From an uncultured Gammaproteobacteria bacterium (lineage in GTDB: Bacteria > Pseudomonadota > Gammaproteobacteria > Eutrophobiales > Eutrophobiaceae): a stretch of 64,000 nt of DNA. Numbering within the stretch: position 1 is the first letter of the stretch; each line of letters begins with the position of its first letter. The DNA lies in the NCBI GenBank assembly GCA_938084745.1, contig CALKEZ010000001.1:1-64000 (forward strand), written 5' to 3'. Below are positions 39,493-50,464 of this stretch, piece by piece. Below the pieces are notes generated by a model. That model had not been told where the DNA came from. It saw nothing but the letters and a program-made list of their open reading frames with translations, and did no database searches. The translations under genes and the position numbers were made by a program.

Positions 39493-40365
39493 TTATTGCG
39501 CTTCGGGCTGATTTTCATCTTTTTCATCATTGCCATCAAAATCTTCATTCACCAGGATAGACATTCCCGGTGCGGCTTTATCCAGCCAGCCACGAATACG
39601 TTTTATCAAAACATCGTCCATCTTGTTAAAATAGTGATCTGCGCCGGCAATTTCTATCTGGGTGTACAAGCGATTATTGCCTTTTTTTGCCGCGAGGCGA
39701 CGATCCGGTGCCCTCCTGATGACGTTCCTGAAATCACGACTTCCGTAAATATCCAACAACGGTACTTTTGATTTTTCGATCAAATCAAGAATATTAATTG
39801 CCGGTTTTACAAATCCATAACCTTGCAATCCTATTGCAACCAGCGCGACAACTTTTTGTCTTTGTTCGCGTTCAAGATAAGCAAGCGCCGTTGCCGCACC
39901 AAAACTGTGTCCGATGATGACAATGTTCAGGAATTTACGTTCGCGCAAGAACCTGACTGCTGCCTCAATTCGAGCAGCCGCCGGCTGTAATGTCTGCCCA
40001 TAATCCTCAATCTGGTTTTCCGGTGCCACTACCGGTAGCTGGATTGATAACGTAGTCCAACCATGCTCGGGTAATTGGGCCCGAAGTGGTGCGATAGTCT
40101 GGGGCCAATCCGCATGCGCACCCATACCGTGTAAAATAATTGCCGCGCCATGAGCCGTTTCACTAGTTTGAGTGGTATAAAGCGCCAAAAATTTATCATC
40201 TTTGCTGTCCAGCCACAGGATTTCCGTTGCCTTGACTGTCTCCGCCAACTTTTCTGTAGTCCGCTTCTCCCAGTCCTTGTCAACCACATCGGCATTAATC
40301 GCTATACTGACCGCCAACAATAACGAAAGCACGATACTCATCTGAATTCTCTGTTTCATAGTCAT
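39493..40365 (-). CDS. Secreted alpha/beta hydrolase, DUF3530 type
   Basis: 290 residues. Signal peptide (about 1-25, SIVLSLLLAVSIAINA). Alpha/beta-hydrolase signs: ILHGMGAHADWP near 80, nucleophile serine in IIGHSFGAATALAYLE near 153, an acid in LLDIYGSRDFRNV and histidine in GADHYFNKMDD. The last 25 residues are acidic. DUF3530 proteins have no settled substrate. Divergent from rpe. Confidence 0.8.
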   Translation of the reverse strand: MTMKQRIQMSIVLSLLLAVSIAINADVVDKDWEKRTTEKLAETVKATEILWLDSKDDKFLALYTTQTSETAHGAAIILHGMGAHADWPQTIAPLRAQLPEHGWTTLSIQLPVVAPENQIEDYGQTLQPAAARIEAAVRFLRERKFLNIVIIGHSFGAATALAYLEREQRQKVVALVAIGLQGYGFVKPAINILDLIEKSKVPLLDIYGSRDFRNVIRRAPDRRLAAKKGNNRLYTQIEIAGADHYFNKMDDVLIKRIRGWLDKAAPGMSILVNEDFDGNDEKDENQPEAQ

Positions 40366-40496
40366 CTATTAAACCCCAACCACTATTTAGCAACAAGTAG
40401 GCCAGATAATCGCTCAGATAGTAGCGATGGCTGGGCTGATCAGGTAAAGTTGCCCCACTTTTAACAGCACGTTAAACAAAACGAAAAATAGCTTCC

Positions 40497-41171
40497 ATGA
40501 CTGAATACGTAATCGCACCCTCAATTTTGTCTGCGAACATGGCTCGACTCGGCGAAGAGACCGAAGCAGTATTAGCTGCCGGCGCTGATTTTGTGCACGT
40601 TGATGTCATGGATAATCATTATGTACCGAACCTGACCTTCGGCCCGGTCGTGGTCAAGGCCTTGCGTGACTTTGGTATTAAAGCGCCATTAGATGTACAT
40701 CTTATGATTAAGCCCGTGGATCGTATCATCCCTGATTTTGCCGAGGCCGGTGCCAGTTACATTACCTTTCACCCGGAAGCATCGGAACATGTAGACCGCA
40801 GCCTGCAATTGATTCGTGATAGCGGTTGTAAATCCGGGCTGGTCTTTAATCCGGCAACACCACTTGATGTACTTGAATACGTGATGGATAAGATCGATAT
40901 GATTTTGCTGATGTCAGTCAATCCCGGTTTTGGTGGACAATCTTTTATCAACTCGGCGCTGGACAAACTCAAAGCAGCCAGAAAATTAATTGATGATTCC
41001 GGTTACGCTATACGGCTAGAGATTGATGGTGGCGTCAAGATCGACAATATCGCCGAGATTGCCAGGGCAGGCGCAGATACCTTCGTTGCCGGTTCCGCTA
41101 TATTTGGCAGCGATGATTACCCATCAACCATCAAGGCAATGCGAGATCAACTAGCCCAAGCTAATAGCTAA
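40497..41171 (+). CDS. rpe: Ribulose-phosphate 3-epimerase
   Basis: 224 residues, TIM barrel of the pentose phosphate pathway. [16 protein letters not shown] at the start, [17 protein letters not shown] (metal His/Asp), DVHLMI near 69, [12 protein letters not shown] near 140, [11 protein letters not shown] near 176. Head of the rpe-gph-trpEGDC cluster. Confidence 0.97.
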   Translation: MTEYVIAPSILSANMARLGEETEAVLAAGADFVHVDVMDNHYVPNLTFGPVVVKALRDFGIKAPLDVHLMIKPVDRIIPDFAEAGASYITFHPEASEHVDRSLQLIRDSGCKSGLVFNPATPLDVLEYVMDKIDMILLMSVNPGFGGQSFINSALDKLKAARKLIDDSGYAIRLEIDGGVKIDNIAEIARAGADTFVAGSAIFGSDDYPSTIKAMRDQLAQANS

Positions 41172-41206
41172 AACACACAACTTATTCTTTACCTTGTGTC
41201 TATTAA

Positions 41207-41881
41207 ATGATGTCTATCAAAACACCCGAACTGGTTCTACTTGATCTTGACGGCACTCTGGTCGATTCGATACCCGATCTGGCCTGGTCGGTAAACCAAA
41301 CCCTGCGCGAATTATCGCTGCCTGAACGCGATATAGTCAGTATCCGGAACTGGGTTGGCAATGGTTTGGAAAAATTATTACATCGCTCGCTGACGGATGA
41401 CTTTGATGGTGAAGCAGAAAGAGTCTTGTTTGAAAAAGCGATGTCGATTTTCATGGCGGTCTATAGTGACAACATGTGTAATCTCAGTACCTGTTATCCA
41501 GGTGTACTTGAAGGTATCGCCCAACTTAAAGAGAGGGAAATCACGCTCGGCTGTGTTACCAATAAGCGCGGTGAATTTGTTGGGCCGATACTGGAAACAC
41601 TGGGACTGATAAATGATATGAGTATAGTCATTGCGGGTGATACCCTGGCTAAAAAGAAACCCGATCCCTTACCGTTACTCCATGCCGCCTCACACTTCAG
41701 CACAGATCCGGCACTATCGTTAATGGTCGGTGATTCAGAGAGTGATGTGAAGGCAGCACGTGCAGCTGGTTTTCAGATCGTTTGTGTCAGCTATGGTTAT
41801 AATCACGGTCGTGACATACAAGAAACCAACCCGGATGCGGTGATTGATTCTATCGCCGATCTGACAAGTCTTTTTTCATAA
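41207..41881 (+). CDS. gph: Phosphoglycolate phosphatase (HAD family)
   Basis: 224 residues. HAD motif [16 protein letters not shown] near 13, cap domain with the [15 protein letters not shown] segment, motif II in GCVTNKR, motif III lysine in [10 protein letters not shown], motif [17 protein letters not shown]. Removes phosphate from 2-phosphoglycolate. Next to rpe and trpE as in many gammaproteobacteria. Confidence 0.92.
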   Translation: MMSIKTPELVLLDLDGTLVDSIPDLAWSVNQTLRELSLPERDIVSIRNWVGNGLEKLLHRSLTDDFDGEAERVLFEKAMSIFMAVYSDNMCNLSTCYPGVLEGIAQLKEREITLGCVTNKRGEFVGPILETLGLINDMSIVIAGDTLAKKKPDPLPLLHAASHFSTDPALSLMVGDSESDVKAARAAGFQIVCVSYGYNHGRDIQETNPDAVIDSIADLTSLFS

Positions 41882-41886
41882 GCATC

Positions 41887-43365
41887 ATGATTAACGAAAA
41901 CGAATTCAAGCAACTCGCTGAACAAGGTTATAACCGTATACCTTTGATGCGCGAGGTGCTGGCCGATCTCGATACACCACTCAGCACCTACATGAAATTG
42001 TGTTCCGCACCCTATACTTATTTATTCGAGTCGGTTCAAGGCGGTGAAAAGTGGGGACGTTATTCCATCATCGGATTACCTGCTCAGAAAATCATTTCGA
42101 TTACTGGCACAAAAGTCACCATTAAAGAGAATGACACTATTGTTGATGAATACACTGTTGACGATCCACTCGCCGAAATCGAACGCATTCAAAAAGGCTA
42201 TAACGTTGCCGAGATAGAAGGCATGCCACGATTTAATGGCGGTCTGGTCGGTTACTTTGGTTATGAAACCATTCGTTATATAGAACCGCGTTTGAATAAA
42301 CACGATAAAGTCGATCCTATCGGTTCACCCGACATACTCTTGATGGTATCGGATGAAGTCATCGTGTTTGATAACCTGGGCGGCAAACTGTATATCATCG
42401 TCCATGCAGATCCGAATAACAGTGATGCATTTTCAAACGCACACGCCAGGCTGGATGAACTGGTCGAAACTCTGGCCACTAAACAAATACAACAGTCAAC
42501 ATCAAATGGTTCACGTACTGTTAATGAAAATGATTTTATTTCGGGCTTTACCCAGGCGAATTACGAAGCGGCGGTAGATGCCATAAAACAGTATATTGTT
42601 GATGGTGATGCGATGCAGGTAGTACTCTCGCAACGGTTGTCTATCCCGTTTGCATCTGAACCGATCAATCTTTATCGCGCTTTACGTTGCCTTAATCCTT
42701 CACCCTATATGTACTTTCTTGATCTGGATGATTTTCAGATCGTGGGATCTTCTCCGGAAATACTGGTTCGACTGGAAGACGATATTGTCACGGTCAGGCC
42801 CATTGCCGGTACACGTCCTCGCGGTAAGACAGAAGCCGAAGATCTGGCTTTGGAAAAAGATCTGTTACAGGATCCGAAAGAACTGGCTGAGCATTTAATG
42901 TTGATCGATCTGGGACGCAATGATGCCGGCCGTGTTGCCGAGATGGGCAGTGTCAGCTTGACCGACAAGATGATCATTGAACGGTATTCGCATGTCATGC
43001 ATATCGTTTCTAACGTTACCGGAAGATTAAAAGCAGGCATGAGCGCGATCGATGTCTTACGTGCTACCTTCCCCGCTGGCACTGTATCTGGTGCACCGAA
43101 AATTCGGGCGATGGAGATTATCGACGAACTGGAACCTGTTAAACGCGGCGTCTATTCCGGTGCGGTGGGTTACCTCTCCTGGAATGGCAATATGGATACG
43201 GCGATCGCGATACGCACTGCCGTCATTAAAGATAAAACCTTGCATATACAAGCTGGCGCAGGCATTGTCGCCGACTCTATTCCGAGAAATGAATGGGATG
43301 AAACCATGAATAAAGGCCGCGCCATTTTTCGAGCCGTCAGTTTGGCCGAGAAAGGTTTGACATAA
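41887..43365 (+). CDS. trpE: Anthranilate synthase component I
   Basis: 492 residues. Makes anthranilate from chorismate with TrpG. N-terminal tryptophan-binding region has [19 protein letters not shown], the feedback site. Chorismate-binding domain (about 220-485) has [60 protein letters not shown] and the end block [14 protein letters not shown]. No leader peptide or attenuator in the five bases before it, so it relies on upstream transcription. Confidence 0.97.
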   Translation: MINENEFKQLAEQGYNRIPLMREVLADLDTPLSTYMKLCSAPYTYLFESVQGGEKWGRYSIIGLPAQKIISITGTKVTIKENDTIVDEYTVDDPLAEIERIQKGYNVAEIEGMPRFNGGLVGYFGYETIRYIEPRLNKHDKVDPIGSPDILLMVSDEVIVFDNLGGKLYIIVHADPNNSDAFSNAHARLDELVETLATKQIQQSTSNGSRTVNENDFISGFTQANYEAAVDAIKQYIVDGDAMQVVLSQRLSIPFASEPINLYRALRCLNPSPYMYFLDLDDFQIVGSSPEILVRLEDDIVTVRPIAGTRPRGKTEAEDLALEKDLLQDPKELAEHLMLIDLGRNDAGRVAEMGSVSLTDKMIIERYSHVMHIVSNVTGRLKAGMSAIDVLRATFPAGTVSGAPKIRAMEIIDELEPVKRGVYSGAVGYLSWNGNMDTAIAIRTAVIKDKTLHIQAGAGIVADSIPRNEWDETMNKGRAIFRAVSLAEKGLT

Positions 43366-43378
43366 TAAAGGTAACGCC

Positions 43379-43960
43379 ATGCTGTTGATGATCGACAATT
43401 ACGATTCCTTTACCTACAACCTGGTTCAGTATTTTGGTGAGCTGGGACAGGAAGTGCAGGTCTATCGTAATGATAAAATTTCGCTCGCCGAGATTGAAAA
43501 ACTGGCACCTGAGCACATAGTGATTTCACCCGGACCCTGTACACCAAATGAAGCCGGAATTTCGATTGATGTGATCAATCATTTTAAAGGTAAAATTCCC
43601 TTGCTTGGCGTGTGCCTTGGTCACCAGAGTATTGGCCAGGCCTTTGGCGGCGAAATTATCCATGCGCATGACATCATGCACGGTAAGACCTCGGATATTT
43701 ATCATAAAGGGACTGATGTGTTTCGTGGTTTTGAAAACCCCTTTACCGCCACCCGTTATCACTCGTTGGTCATTAATAAGGAAAACCTGCCGGATTCGCT
43801 GGAAATCACGGCATGGACCCAGGACAAGGCAGGTAATCTGGATGAGATCATGGGAATCAGACATAAAGAACTCAATATTTCCGGTGTACAGTTTCATCCC
43901 GAATCGATACTAACGTCGTATGGGCATGAGTTATTGCAAAATTTCCTTAACAATTCATAA
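43379..43960 (+). CDS. trpG: Anthranilate synthase glutamine amidotransferase component
   Basis: 193 residues, class I amidotransferase. Catalytic Cys in [17 protein letters not shown] near 80, and His/Glu in [14 protein letters not shown] near 172. Supplies ammonia to TrpE and may also serve 4-amino-4-deoxychorismate synthase, as TrpG/PabA does in organisms with one copy. Confidence 0.97.
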   Translation: MLLMIDNYDSFTYNLVQYFGELGQEVQVYRNDKISLAEIEKLAPEHIVISPGPCTPNEAGISIDVINHFKGKIPLLGVCLGHQSIGQAFGGEIIHAHDIMHGKTSDIYHKGTDVFRGFENPFTATRYHSLVINKENLPDSLEITAWTQDKAGNLDEIMGIRHKELNISGVQFHPESILTSYGHELLQNFLNNS

Positions 43961-43974
43961 GTATACTTTTGATA

Positions 43975-44994
43975 ATGGATATTCAAACCGCACTCAATGA
44001 TGTCATCAGTGGCAAGGATTTAAGTCGCACTGATATGCACAGCGTCATGCGAACGATCATGCAAGGTGACGCAACGCCAGCACAGATTGGCGGCTTGTTG
44101 GTCGCGCTACGCTTAAAAGGCGAAAGTGTCGATGAGATTACCGCAGCAGCTGAGGTCATGCGTGAATTGGCTACACGGGTTGACGTTGATAAAAATCACC
44201 TGGTCGATACCTGCGGTACCGGCGGTGATGGTGCCAATACATTTAATATCTCAACGACCTCCGCTTTTGTTGTTGCCGCAAGTGGTGCCAAAGTCGCCAA
44301 GCATGGTAATCGATCGGTTTCCAGCAAATCGGGCAGTGCTGACGTACTCGAAGCCGCCGGGATTAACCTGACATTAAGTGCACAACAGGTTGCCAGCTGC
44401 ATTGAAAATGTAGGTATTGGTTTTATGTTTGCGCCGATGCATCACAGTGCAATGAAGCACGCAATTGGACCACGACGGGAACTCGGCATCCGAACCTTGT
44501 TTAATGTACTCGGTCCGTTAACCAATCCAGCTGGTGCGCCTAACCAGGTGATTGGCGTCTTTAGTAACGACTGGTTAGAGCCGTTGGCTGAAACATTGAA
44601 ACAACTGGGCAGCAAACATGTGCTGGTCGTGCATGCCGAGGATGGCATGGATGAGATCAGCATTGCCGCCAAAACATCCATTACAGAATTAAAAGATGGC
44701 CACATCGATCATTATGAAATCACGCCAGAGGATTTCGGCATGCAGAGGCAGAGCATTGAAAAACTGGCGGTTAAAGACGTTGCCGAGAGTTTGTCGATGA
44801 TGCAATCTGTGCTGGAGAATACTGATGGGCCGGCAAAAGACATAGTCTGCCTAAACGCCGGGGCGGCGATATACGCTGCGGGTCTCGCCGACTCTATTAG
44901 CGAGGGAGTTGGAATAGCCATCAAAACAATCGCATCTGGCACTGCAAAACTAAAACTGGAACAACTGATACAATATAGCCACTCATTTAAATAA
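43975..44994 (+). CDS. trpD: Anthranilate phosphoribosyltransferase
   Basis: 339 residues. Glycine-rich loop [15 protein letters not shown] near 80, [19 protein letters not shown] near 110, and [31 protein letters not shown] near 155 are diagnostic. ATG 43975 is used; a TTG six bases earlier is also in frame. Follows trpG by 14 bases. Confidence 0.97.
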   Translation: MDIQTALNDVISGKDLSRTDMHSVMRTIMQGDATPAQIGGLLVALRLKGESVDEITAAAEVMRELATRVDVDKNHLVDTCGTGGDGANTFNISTTSAFVVAASGAKVAKHGNRSVSSKSGSADVLEAAGINLTLSAQQVASCIENVGIGFMFAPMHHSAMKHAIGPRRELGIRTLFNVLGPLTNPAGAPNQVIGVFSNDWLEPLAETLKQLGSKHVLVVHAEDGMDEISIAAKTSITELKDGHIDHYEITPEDFGMQRQSIEKLAVKDVAESLSMMQSVLENTDGPAKDIVCLNAGAAIYAAGLADSISEGVGIAIKTIASGTAKLKLEQLIQYSHSFK

Positions 44995-45002
44995 TAAATC
45001 CT

Positions 45003-45809
45003 ATGCAAGCAGATACACCCGATATATTGAAAGAGATACTTAACTACAAAGCCGAGTATGTCGCACAGGTTAAAAAATCATCCTCATTAAAAGAACAAAA
45101 AGCGAAAGCGGCTGATTGTCCTCCCGTGCGTGGTTTTACTTATAATCTGTCGAAGACCATCAAAGCGGGACAGCCCGGAGTTATAGCAGAGATCAAAAAG
45201 GCTTCTCCTAGTCGTGGTATCATACGGGAAGATTTTCAGGCCGACGCGATTGCCAAAAGTTATGCTGATGCCGGCGCCTGTTGCTTATCGGTACTGACCG
45301 ATATCAAATATTTTCAGGGTTCCGATGATTACCTTAAACAGGCGCACGCGGCCTGTAGTTTGCCAATACTGCGCAAGGATTTCATGATCGATCCTTATCA
45401 GGTCTATGAAGCCAGAGTGATTGGTGCTGACTGTATCCTGATTATTGTGTCGGCTTTATCTGACTTACAAATGCAGGAATTGGTTGGGGTTGCCAACGAG
45501 CTTGGACTGGATGTACTGGTCGAGGTACATAACCGTGAAGAGCTCGAACGCGGCCTGATGCTTCGCACACCGCTGATAGGAATTAACAACCGGAACCTGC
45601 ACACGTTTGAAACTGATCTGGATACTACTCTTGGTCTGTTAACAGATGTTTTTCAAGACCGCACTGTCGTCACAGAAAGCGGCATTCACACCCAGGAGGA
45701 GGTAAATTTGATGCGTAAAAATAACGTTAATGCCTTTCTGGTAGGTGAAGCCTTTATGAAGGCAACAGATCCTGGCGCTGAGCTTAAAAAACTATTTTTT
45801 TCTAATTAA
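45003..45809 (+). CDS. trpC: Indole-3-glycerol phosphate synthase
   Basis: 268 residues, TIM barrel, stand-alone (not fused to trpF). Catalytic signs: [12 protein letters not shown] near 61, [42 protein letters not shown]-like, NNRNLHTFE and [12 protein letters not shown]. Ends the trp run; trpF, trpB and trpA are not in the window. Confidence 0.96.
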   Translation: MQADTPDILKEILNYKAEYVAQVKKSSSLKEQKAKAADCPPVRGFTYNLSKTIKAGQPGVIAEIKKASPSRGIIREDFQADAIAKSYADAGACCLSVLTDIKYFQGSDDYLKQAHAACSLPILRKDFMIDPYQVYEARVIGADCILIIVSALSDLQMQELVGVANELGLDVLVEVHNREELERGLMLRTPLIGINNRNLHTFETDLDTTLGLLTDVFQDRTVVTESGIHTQEEVNLMRKNNVNAFLVGEAFMKATDPGAELKKLFFSN

Positions 45810-45863
45810 TATATCGGCTTCAAAGGAAGTCGTTAAATCATATAAATAAAGGAGTATCTTGTA

Positions 45864-46751
45864 ATGATGACACGTAAATTAATACACAGTTTTATAGGCC
45901 TGATTTTATCATCATCGTTTATTAACCTCGCCCATGCCGAAGGAGAGGGACTCGAACTGGCCTGGGAATTAACCGGTCTGGCCAATCCTGAATCCGTTGT
46001 TTACGATCCAAGGCTAAACCTGCTTTACGTTTCCAACGTGAATGGCGGACCAAATGATAAGGATGGCAACGGTTATATCTCGCTCGTCTCCATGGACGGC
46101 AGGATAATCAATGAAAAATGGGTTACTAATCTAAATGGACCGAAAGGACTCGCCCTATCCGGCAACATGCTTTACACCGCAGACATAGATGAGATTGTGA
46201 CAATTGATGTTGACCACGGACGCATACTAAACAAATACAAAATTGATGGTGCTAAATTTCTAAATGATGTTACCGCAACTGATACCGGCGATATTTATGT
46301 CTCTGATATGCTGACCAATAAAATTCATTTGTTATCCGGTACTACAGTAACAACCTGGCTGGAATCGGATGAACTTGAATTTCCAAACGGCTTACTCTTT
46401 ACCGAAGACGATATCATTCTCGGGACCTGGGGCAAGATGACCGATGGCTTTGCAACAGAAGTTCCCGGACATCTAAAGCGTATTTCATTAAAGACGAAAC
46501 AGATTTCGGACATTGGCGATGGTTCTCCTGTCGGCAACATGGATGGTGTTGAAGGCAATGATGACATCGGTTTTTATGTCACCGACTGGATGAACGGCAC
46601 GCTTTTCCACATCAGTGCAAAAGGTGAAGTAACGACCCTGTTGGATTTAGATCAGGGCAGCGCAGATATTGAATTGGTACTGAAGAAACATCTGCTCATC
46701 ATTCCAATGATGAATGACAACAAAATGTTTGCCTATAAAATTCAACATTAA
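45864..46751 (+). CDS. Secreted SMP-30/gluconolactonase-like beta-propeller protein
   Basis: 295 residues. Signal peptide ends NLAHA (about residue 25). The rest shows propeller strands with NPESVVYDPRLNLLYVSNVNG, GPKGLALSGNMLYTADID, FLNDVTATDTGDIYVSDM and FPNGLLF, the acidic/Asn calcium-site pattern of SMP-30-like lactonases and related sugar-binding proteins. Enzyme activity is not provable from this. Own AAGGAG Shine-Dalgarno, 54 bases after trpC, and a strong terminator right after the stop. Confidence 0.75.
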   Translation: MMTRKLIHSFIGLILSSSFINLAHAEGEGLELAWELTGLANPESVVYDPRLNLLYVSNVNGGPNDKDGNGYISLVSMDGRIINEKWVTNLNGPKGLALSGNMLYTADIDEIVTIDVDHGRILNKYKIDGAKFLNDVTATDTGDIYVSDMLTNKIHLLSGTTVTTWLESDELEFPNGLLFTEDDIILGTWGKMTDGFATEVPGHLKRISLKTKQISDIGDGSPVGNMDGVEGNDDIGFYVTDWMNGTLFHISAKGEVTTLLDLDQGSADIELVLKKHLLIIPMMNDNKMFAYKIQH

Positions 46752-46766
46752 TCAATAGACCATAGC

Positions 46767-46807
46767 AAAAATCGCCGGCATGCCAGTCACATGCTGGCGA
46801 TTTTTTT
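46767..46807 (+). terminator. Rho-independent terminator after the beta-propeller gene
   Basis: Left arm AAATCGCCGGCATG and right arm CATGCTGGCGATTT form 14 base pairs with one G-U, around loop CCAGTCA, followed by a run of T. On the opposite strand the wobble becomes an A-C mismatch, so + is the working direction. It insulates the next operon from trp-side transcription. Confidence 0.88.
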
Positions 46808-47029
46808 GCATCCGACTTAACTCCGCCGAAATTATTTTTTTGGGATTGATAATAAATGTTAGTATTTTTTAAAATTTGTACTAATATCCGCAAATAAAAT
46901 TAACTGTGTATAAACCCAATAAAAAAAGATAATCGGAACACTCGCTCACATACTGTGCCAACCTTACGCCCGGGGCTTTCTTTAGCCTCACCCCTGTGAA
47001 AAAAACAATCTACTTGTATAGCAAGTGCC

Positions 47030-47749
47030 ATGGACGTTGAACTACCGATAACTATCCTGCGTCAGCCGGATGACACGACTTGTGGTCCGACCTGTTTGCA
47101 CGCGGTCTATAATTACTATGGTGAGGATATCTCTCTGGATGAGGTTATTACTGACACGGAGACGTTGCAGGCTGGTGGTACGCTGGCAGTCTTTCTTGCC
47201 TGTGCCGCCCTGCGTCGCGGCTATAAAGCAACGATCTATACTTACAACCTTCAGGTTTTTGATCCGACCTGGTTTGCCTCGCCGGATATTGATATAGCAG
47301 AGCGCCTGATAAAACAGGCCGAAGCTAAAGAAGATAAAAAATTGCGCTTTGCAACCGAGGGCTATCTGGAGTTTCTAAGACTGGGCGGTAAGCTCCGGTA
47401 TGTTGATCTGACTACCGGACTGTTACGTAACATCATTCGACGTCGTCTGCCGATCCTCACCGGACTCAGCTCGACGTATCTTTATAAGACAAAACGAGAT
47501 ATTGATGACGAGCCTTCAGGTGATGACATCCGAGGTTACCCGGATGGGCACTTTGTTATTTTGAGTGGTTACCACCGACATGATCGAACCGTATTAATTA
47601 ATGATCCGTATGAGCCGAACCCGGTATCGGGTTCACTCACCTATGCCATCAATATTGATCGGGTGATTTGTGCCATCTTGCTAGGCGTACTCACTTATGA
47701 TGCCAACCTGTTAGTTATACAACCGGCCAATTCAAGGAAAAAGTCATGA
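47030..47749 (+). CDS. C39-like papain-fold cysteine peptidase
   Basis: 239 residues. Catalytic set looks complete: Gln12 and Cys18 in RQPDDTTCGPTCL, His174 in PDGHFVILSGY, Asp192 in VLINDPYEP. This is the Peptidase_C39-like fold without ABC or membrane domains, so not a bacteriocin exporter. Related proteins I know are encoded next to RimK-like ligases, sometimes fused to an acetyltransferase, which is absent here. No signal peptide, so cytoplasmic. Overlaps the next gene by four bases. The substrate is unknown; a small peptide made by the neighbouring ligases is my inference. Confidence 0.8.
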   Translation: MDVELPITILRQPDDTTCGPTCLHAVYNYYGEDISLDEVITDTETLQAGGTLAVFLACAALRRGYKATIYTYNLQVFDPTWFASPDIDIAERLIKQAEAKEDKKLRFATEGYLEFLRLGGKLRYVDLTTGLLRNIIRRRLPILTGLSSTYLYKTKRDIDDEPSGDDIRGYPDGHFVILSGYHRHDRTVLINDPYEPNPVSGSLTYAINIDRVICAILLGVLTYDANLLVIQPANSRKKS

Positions 47750-49218
47750 ACATACTCCTGGTCGTAAACAACCCTAACAATTGGCCACTGCAAATTCCCG
47801 GGGTCAGTGTCGTCGCGGCACGCACCTACCTGACTGATCCGGCCTACTCTGAAGGTAAAAAAACGCGCGTCTTCAATCTGTGTCGTTCCTATAGTTATCA
47901 ACGCACCGGTTATTATGTGTCACTGCTGGCCGCGGCACGCGGTCACAAACCGATGCCTGACATTAATACGATTCAGGATCTTAAATCACCCCATGTGATT
48001 CAGGCTATATCAGAAGACATGGAAGAATTGATTCAAAAAAAGCTCAGTCATTTGCAATCCAAACGCTTTACCTTGAGTATTTATTTTGGTCGAAATATAG
48101 CGAAACATTATGATAGTTTGAGTTTGCGCTTATTTAATCTGTTTCAGGCGCCCTTACTACAAGCGCGGTTTGTCAAAAGAAAGACCTGGCAACTGGAATC
48201 CATTCGCACGATAACCGTGACGGACATACCCGATAACCATCGCGACATTGTGATAGAGGCAGCTTCAAATTATTTTTCCGGCCGTAAACGTCGCGTCAAA
48301 AAAGGCACCACGACGCGATTTGATCTGGCGATATTGCATGACCCGGATGAAAAAGAACCACCGTCCAATGAAAAGGCCTTAAAAAAGTTTCAAAAAGCAG
48401 CAGAGTCTGTCGGACTGGACTGTGAACTTATTACTAAAAATGATGTGAATCGTATTGCTGAATTTGATGGCTTATTTATACGTGAAACCACGCTGGTTGA
48501 TCATCACACTTTTCGCTTTGCACAGCGTGCCGTAAATGAAGGCTTGATCGTTATGGATGATCCCAACTCGATACTTAAATGTACCAACAAGGTTTATCTG
48601 GCCGAATTAATGGCGCGGCATAATATACCCATACCCAAGACCATGATCGTGCATCGGTATAATATCGATCAGATAGAGAAAACCCTGGGCTTGCCCTGCA
48701 TCTTGAAAAAACCAGACAGCGCATTTTCGATGGGCGTCTCCAAGGCGGAAAATCGGGAGGAATTAATCTCGACCGTAAAAACCCTGCTTGAAGATTCGGA
48801 CCTTGTCATAGCGCAACAATTCCTGCCTACAAATTTTGACTGGCGTATCGGTATTTGTGATCGTAGGCCGTTATATGCCTGTCGTTACCATATGGCAGAT
48901 GAGCATTGGCAAATAATCAAACGTGATGCACTGGGTAATTCTACCGGTGAGGGTACTGCCGATACGATGGCGATTGGTGAAGCACCGGATGATGTAGTGA
49001 ACATCGCGCTTAAGGCAGCAAACCTGATAGGTGATAGTCTTTACGGCGTAGATTTAAAACAGGTTGGTCAAAAATTCTACCTGATTGAAATTAACGATAA
49101 TCCAAACATTGATAGTGGTTGTGAAGATCTGGTTCTGAAGGATGCGCTCTACCGGGAAATCATGGGGGTGTTTATCAAACGCATAGAAGCTCGCAAACTC
49201 GGCTTATATGGACGCTAA
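47746..49218 (+). CDS. RimK-like ATP-grasp ligase with N-terminal RLAN domain
   Basis: 490 residues. N-terminal domain (about 1-180) of the type seen ahead of RimK-like ATP-grasps (RLAN), opening MNILLVVNNPNNWPLQIPGV. ATP-grasp domain (about 275-485): NKVYLAELMARHNIPIPKTM, lysines in CILKKPDSAFSMGVSK, DWRIGICDRRPLYACR, and the metal-binding EINDNPNID at 448-456. RimK relatives ligate glutamate or other amino acids by acyl phosphate. It is longer than RimK itself (about 300), and no ribosomal S6 gene is near. Overlaps the neighbours on both sides (4 and 11 bases). Confidence 0.88.
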   Translation: MNILLVVNNPNNWPLQIPGVSVVAARTYLTDPAYSEGKKTRVFNLCRSYSYQRTGYYVSLLAAARGHKPMPDINTIQDLKSPHVIQAISEDMEELIQKKLSHLQSKRFTLSIYFGRNIAKHYDSLSLRLFNLFQAPLLQARFVKRKTWQLESIRTITVTDIPDNHRDIVIEAASNYFSGRKRRVKKGTTTRFDLAILHDPDEKEPPSNEKALKKFQKAAESVGLDCELITKNDVNRIAEFDGLFIRETTLVDHHTFRFAQRAVNEGLIVMDDPNSILKCTNKVYLAELMARHNIPIPKTMIVHRYNIDQIEKTLGLPCILKKPDSAFSMGVSKAENREELISTVKTLLEDSDLVIAQQFLPTNFDWRIGICDRRPLYACRYHMADEHWQIIKRDALGNSTGEGTADTMAIGEAPDDVVNIALKAANLIGDSLYGVDLKQVGQKFYLIEINDNPNIDSGCEDLVLKDALYREIMGVFIKRIEARKLGLYGR

Positions 49219-50464
49219 AATGCCAAAACCACTCTCAATTTTTTCTGCCTATGGCATAGAAATCGAATACATGATTGTTGATCGAAAGCATATGAATGTA
49301 ATGCCGATCACCGATAAAGTGCTGCACCATGTTGCTGGTGAATATCGCAATGAAGTAGATCAGGGTGAAATCGCCTGGTCAAATGAATTGGTTTTGCATG
49401 TTATTGAAACAAAAACCAATGGTCCGGCTAAATCTTTGTTACAGGTACCGGAACATTTTTTAAAAAATATAAAACAGATACAAACGATACTCGATGAGAT
49501 GGGCGCGCGCTTGATGCCAACGGCCATGCATCCGTGGATGAATCCGTTTAAAGAAACGCGATTATGGCCACATGATTCCAAAGAGATCTACGACACCTAT
49601 AACGGCATTTTCAACTGCCAGGGACACGGTTGGTCAAACTTGCAAAGTATGCACATCAACTTGCCGTTTGCGAACGATAAAGAGTTTGCCTTACTGCATA
49701 GTGCGATACGTACCCTATTGCCCATATTGCCTGCTTTGTCGGCGAGCTCGCCGATAGTGGAAGGTTCGTCTACCGGAATAATGGATACCCGGCTCGAGGC
49801 TTACCGTCAAAATTCAAAAATAATTCCGTCTATTACCGGACTGGTTGTACCTGAAGCAGTGATCAGTGAAAAAGAATATCAACGCTTAATTCTGAAACCG
49901 ATGTACAAGGCGATTGCACCATTTGATAAAGACAAGATATTACAGGATGAATGGTTAAATTCACGTGGTGCGATAGCTCGCTTTGATCGAAATGCGATAG
50001 AGATACGTGTATTAGACACACAGGAAACACCTGCCGTTGATCTGGCCATAGCCAGTTTTATCATTCAGGTATTAAAAAAACTCTCGGATAAAAGCTGGTC
50101 CAATGTCATAGAACAAAATACACATGAGACCGCAGCCTTAGCACAAATACTGGATAAGGTAATAGTCGATGCTGATCAGGCCGTGATAGATGATCGTGAC
50201 TACCTGCAATTGTTCTCGTTCCCGGACAAGAAATGCAGTACTCAGGAATTATGGCAATACTGCCGCGAGTCAGTCGATCTGAATACAGGCGAATTTGCGG
50301 CATCAACCACATCAATAATTGATTTCATTTTGAAAGAAGGCCCCTTGGCCAGACGTATATTGAATGCCACTGGCAATAGTGTTAAAAAATCCAGGCTACA
50401 CGAAACCTATCGTGTGTTGTGTGACGCACTGCTTGAAGGAGAACCTTTTGTTGGCATCGATTAA
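49208..50464 (+). CDS. GCS2-family carboxylate-amine ligase (glutamate-cysteine ligase-like)
   Basis: 418 residues. GCS2/YbdK pattern: GIEIEYMIVDRKHMNVMPI at the start (metal-binding Glu pair), SNELVLHVIETKTNGP near 60, AMHPW near 107, QSMHINLPF near 143, and the NSRGAIARFDRNAIEIRVLDTQETP segment near 265. Family members join the gamma-carboxyl of glutamate to an amine. Cysteine as substrate is not assured. The ATG at 49208 lies in the ligase gene end; a second ATG at 49220 is possible. Confidence 0.85.
   Translation: MDAKMPKPLSIFSAYGIEIEYMIVDRKHMNVMPITDKVLHHVAGEYRNEVDQGEIAWSNELVLHVIETKTNGPAKSLLQVPEHFLKNIKQIQTILDEMGARLMPTAMHPWMNPFKETRLWPHDSKEIYDTYNGIFNCQGHGWSNLQSMHINLPFANDKEFALLHSAIRTLLPILPALSASSPIVEGSSTGIMDTRLEAYRQNSKIIPSITGLVVPEAVISEKEYQRLILKPMYKAIAPFDKDKILQDEWLNSRGAIARFDRNAIEIRVLDTQETPAVDLAIASFIIQVLKKLSDKSWSNVIEQNTHETAALAQILDKVIVDADQAVIDDRDYLQLFSFPDKKCSTQELWQYCRESVDLNTGEFAASTTSIIDFILKEGPLARRILNATGNSVKKSRLHETYRVLCDALLEGEPFVGID

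Noticed and set aside
41820-41890. trp attenuator or leader peptide before trpE
   Set aside because: Only five bases separate gph from trpE, and no Trp-rich short frame or paired stems are present.
46945-46962. TTGGCAC on the minus strand upstream of the C39 operon
   Set aside because: A good -24 core, but the base pair ten positions on is GA rather than GC, and no minus-strand gene or terminator follows.
47030-47749. C39 peptidase as part of a bacteriocin export system
   Set aside because: No ABC transporter, membrane domain, double-glycine leader peptide or immunity gene is nearby; the protein is a stand-alone soluble domain.
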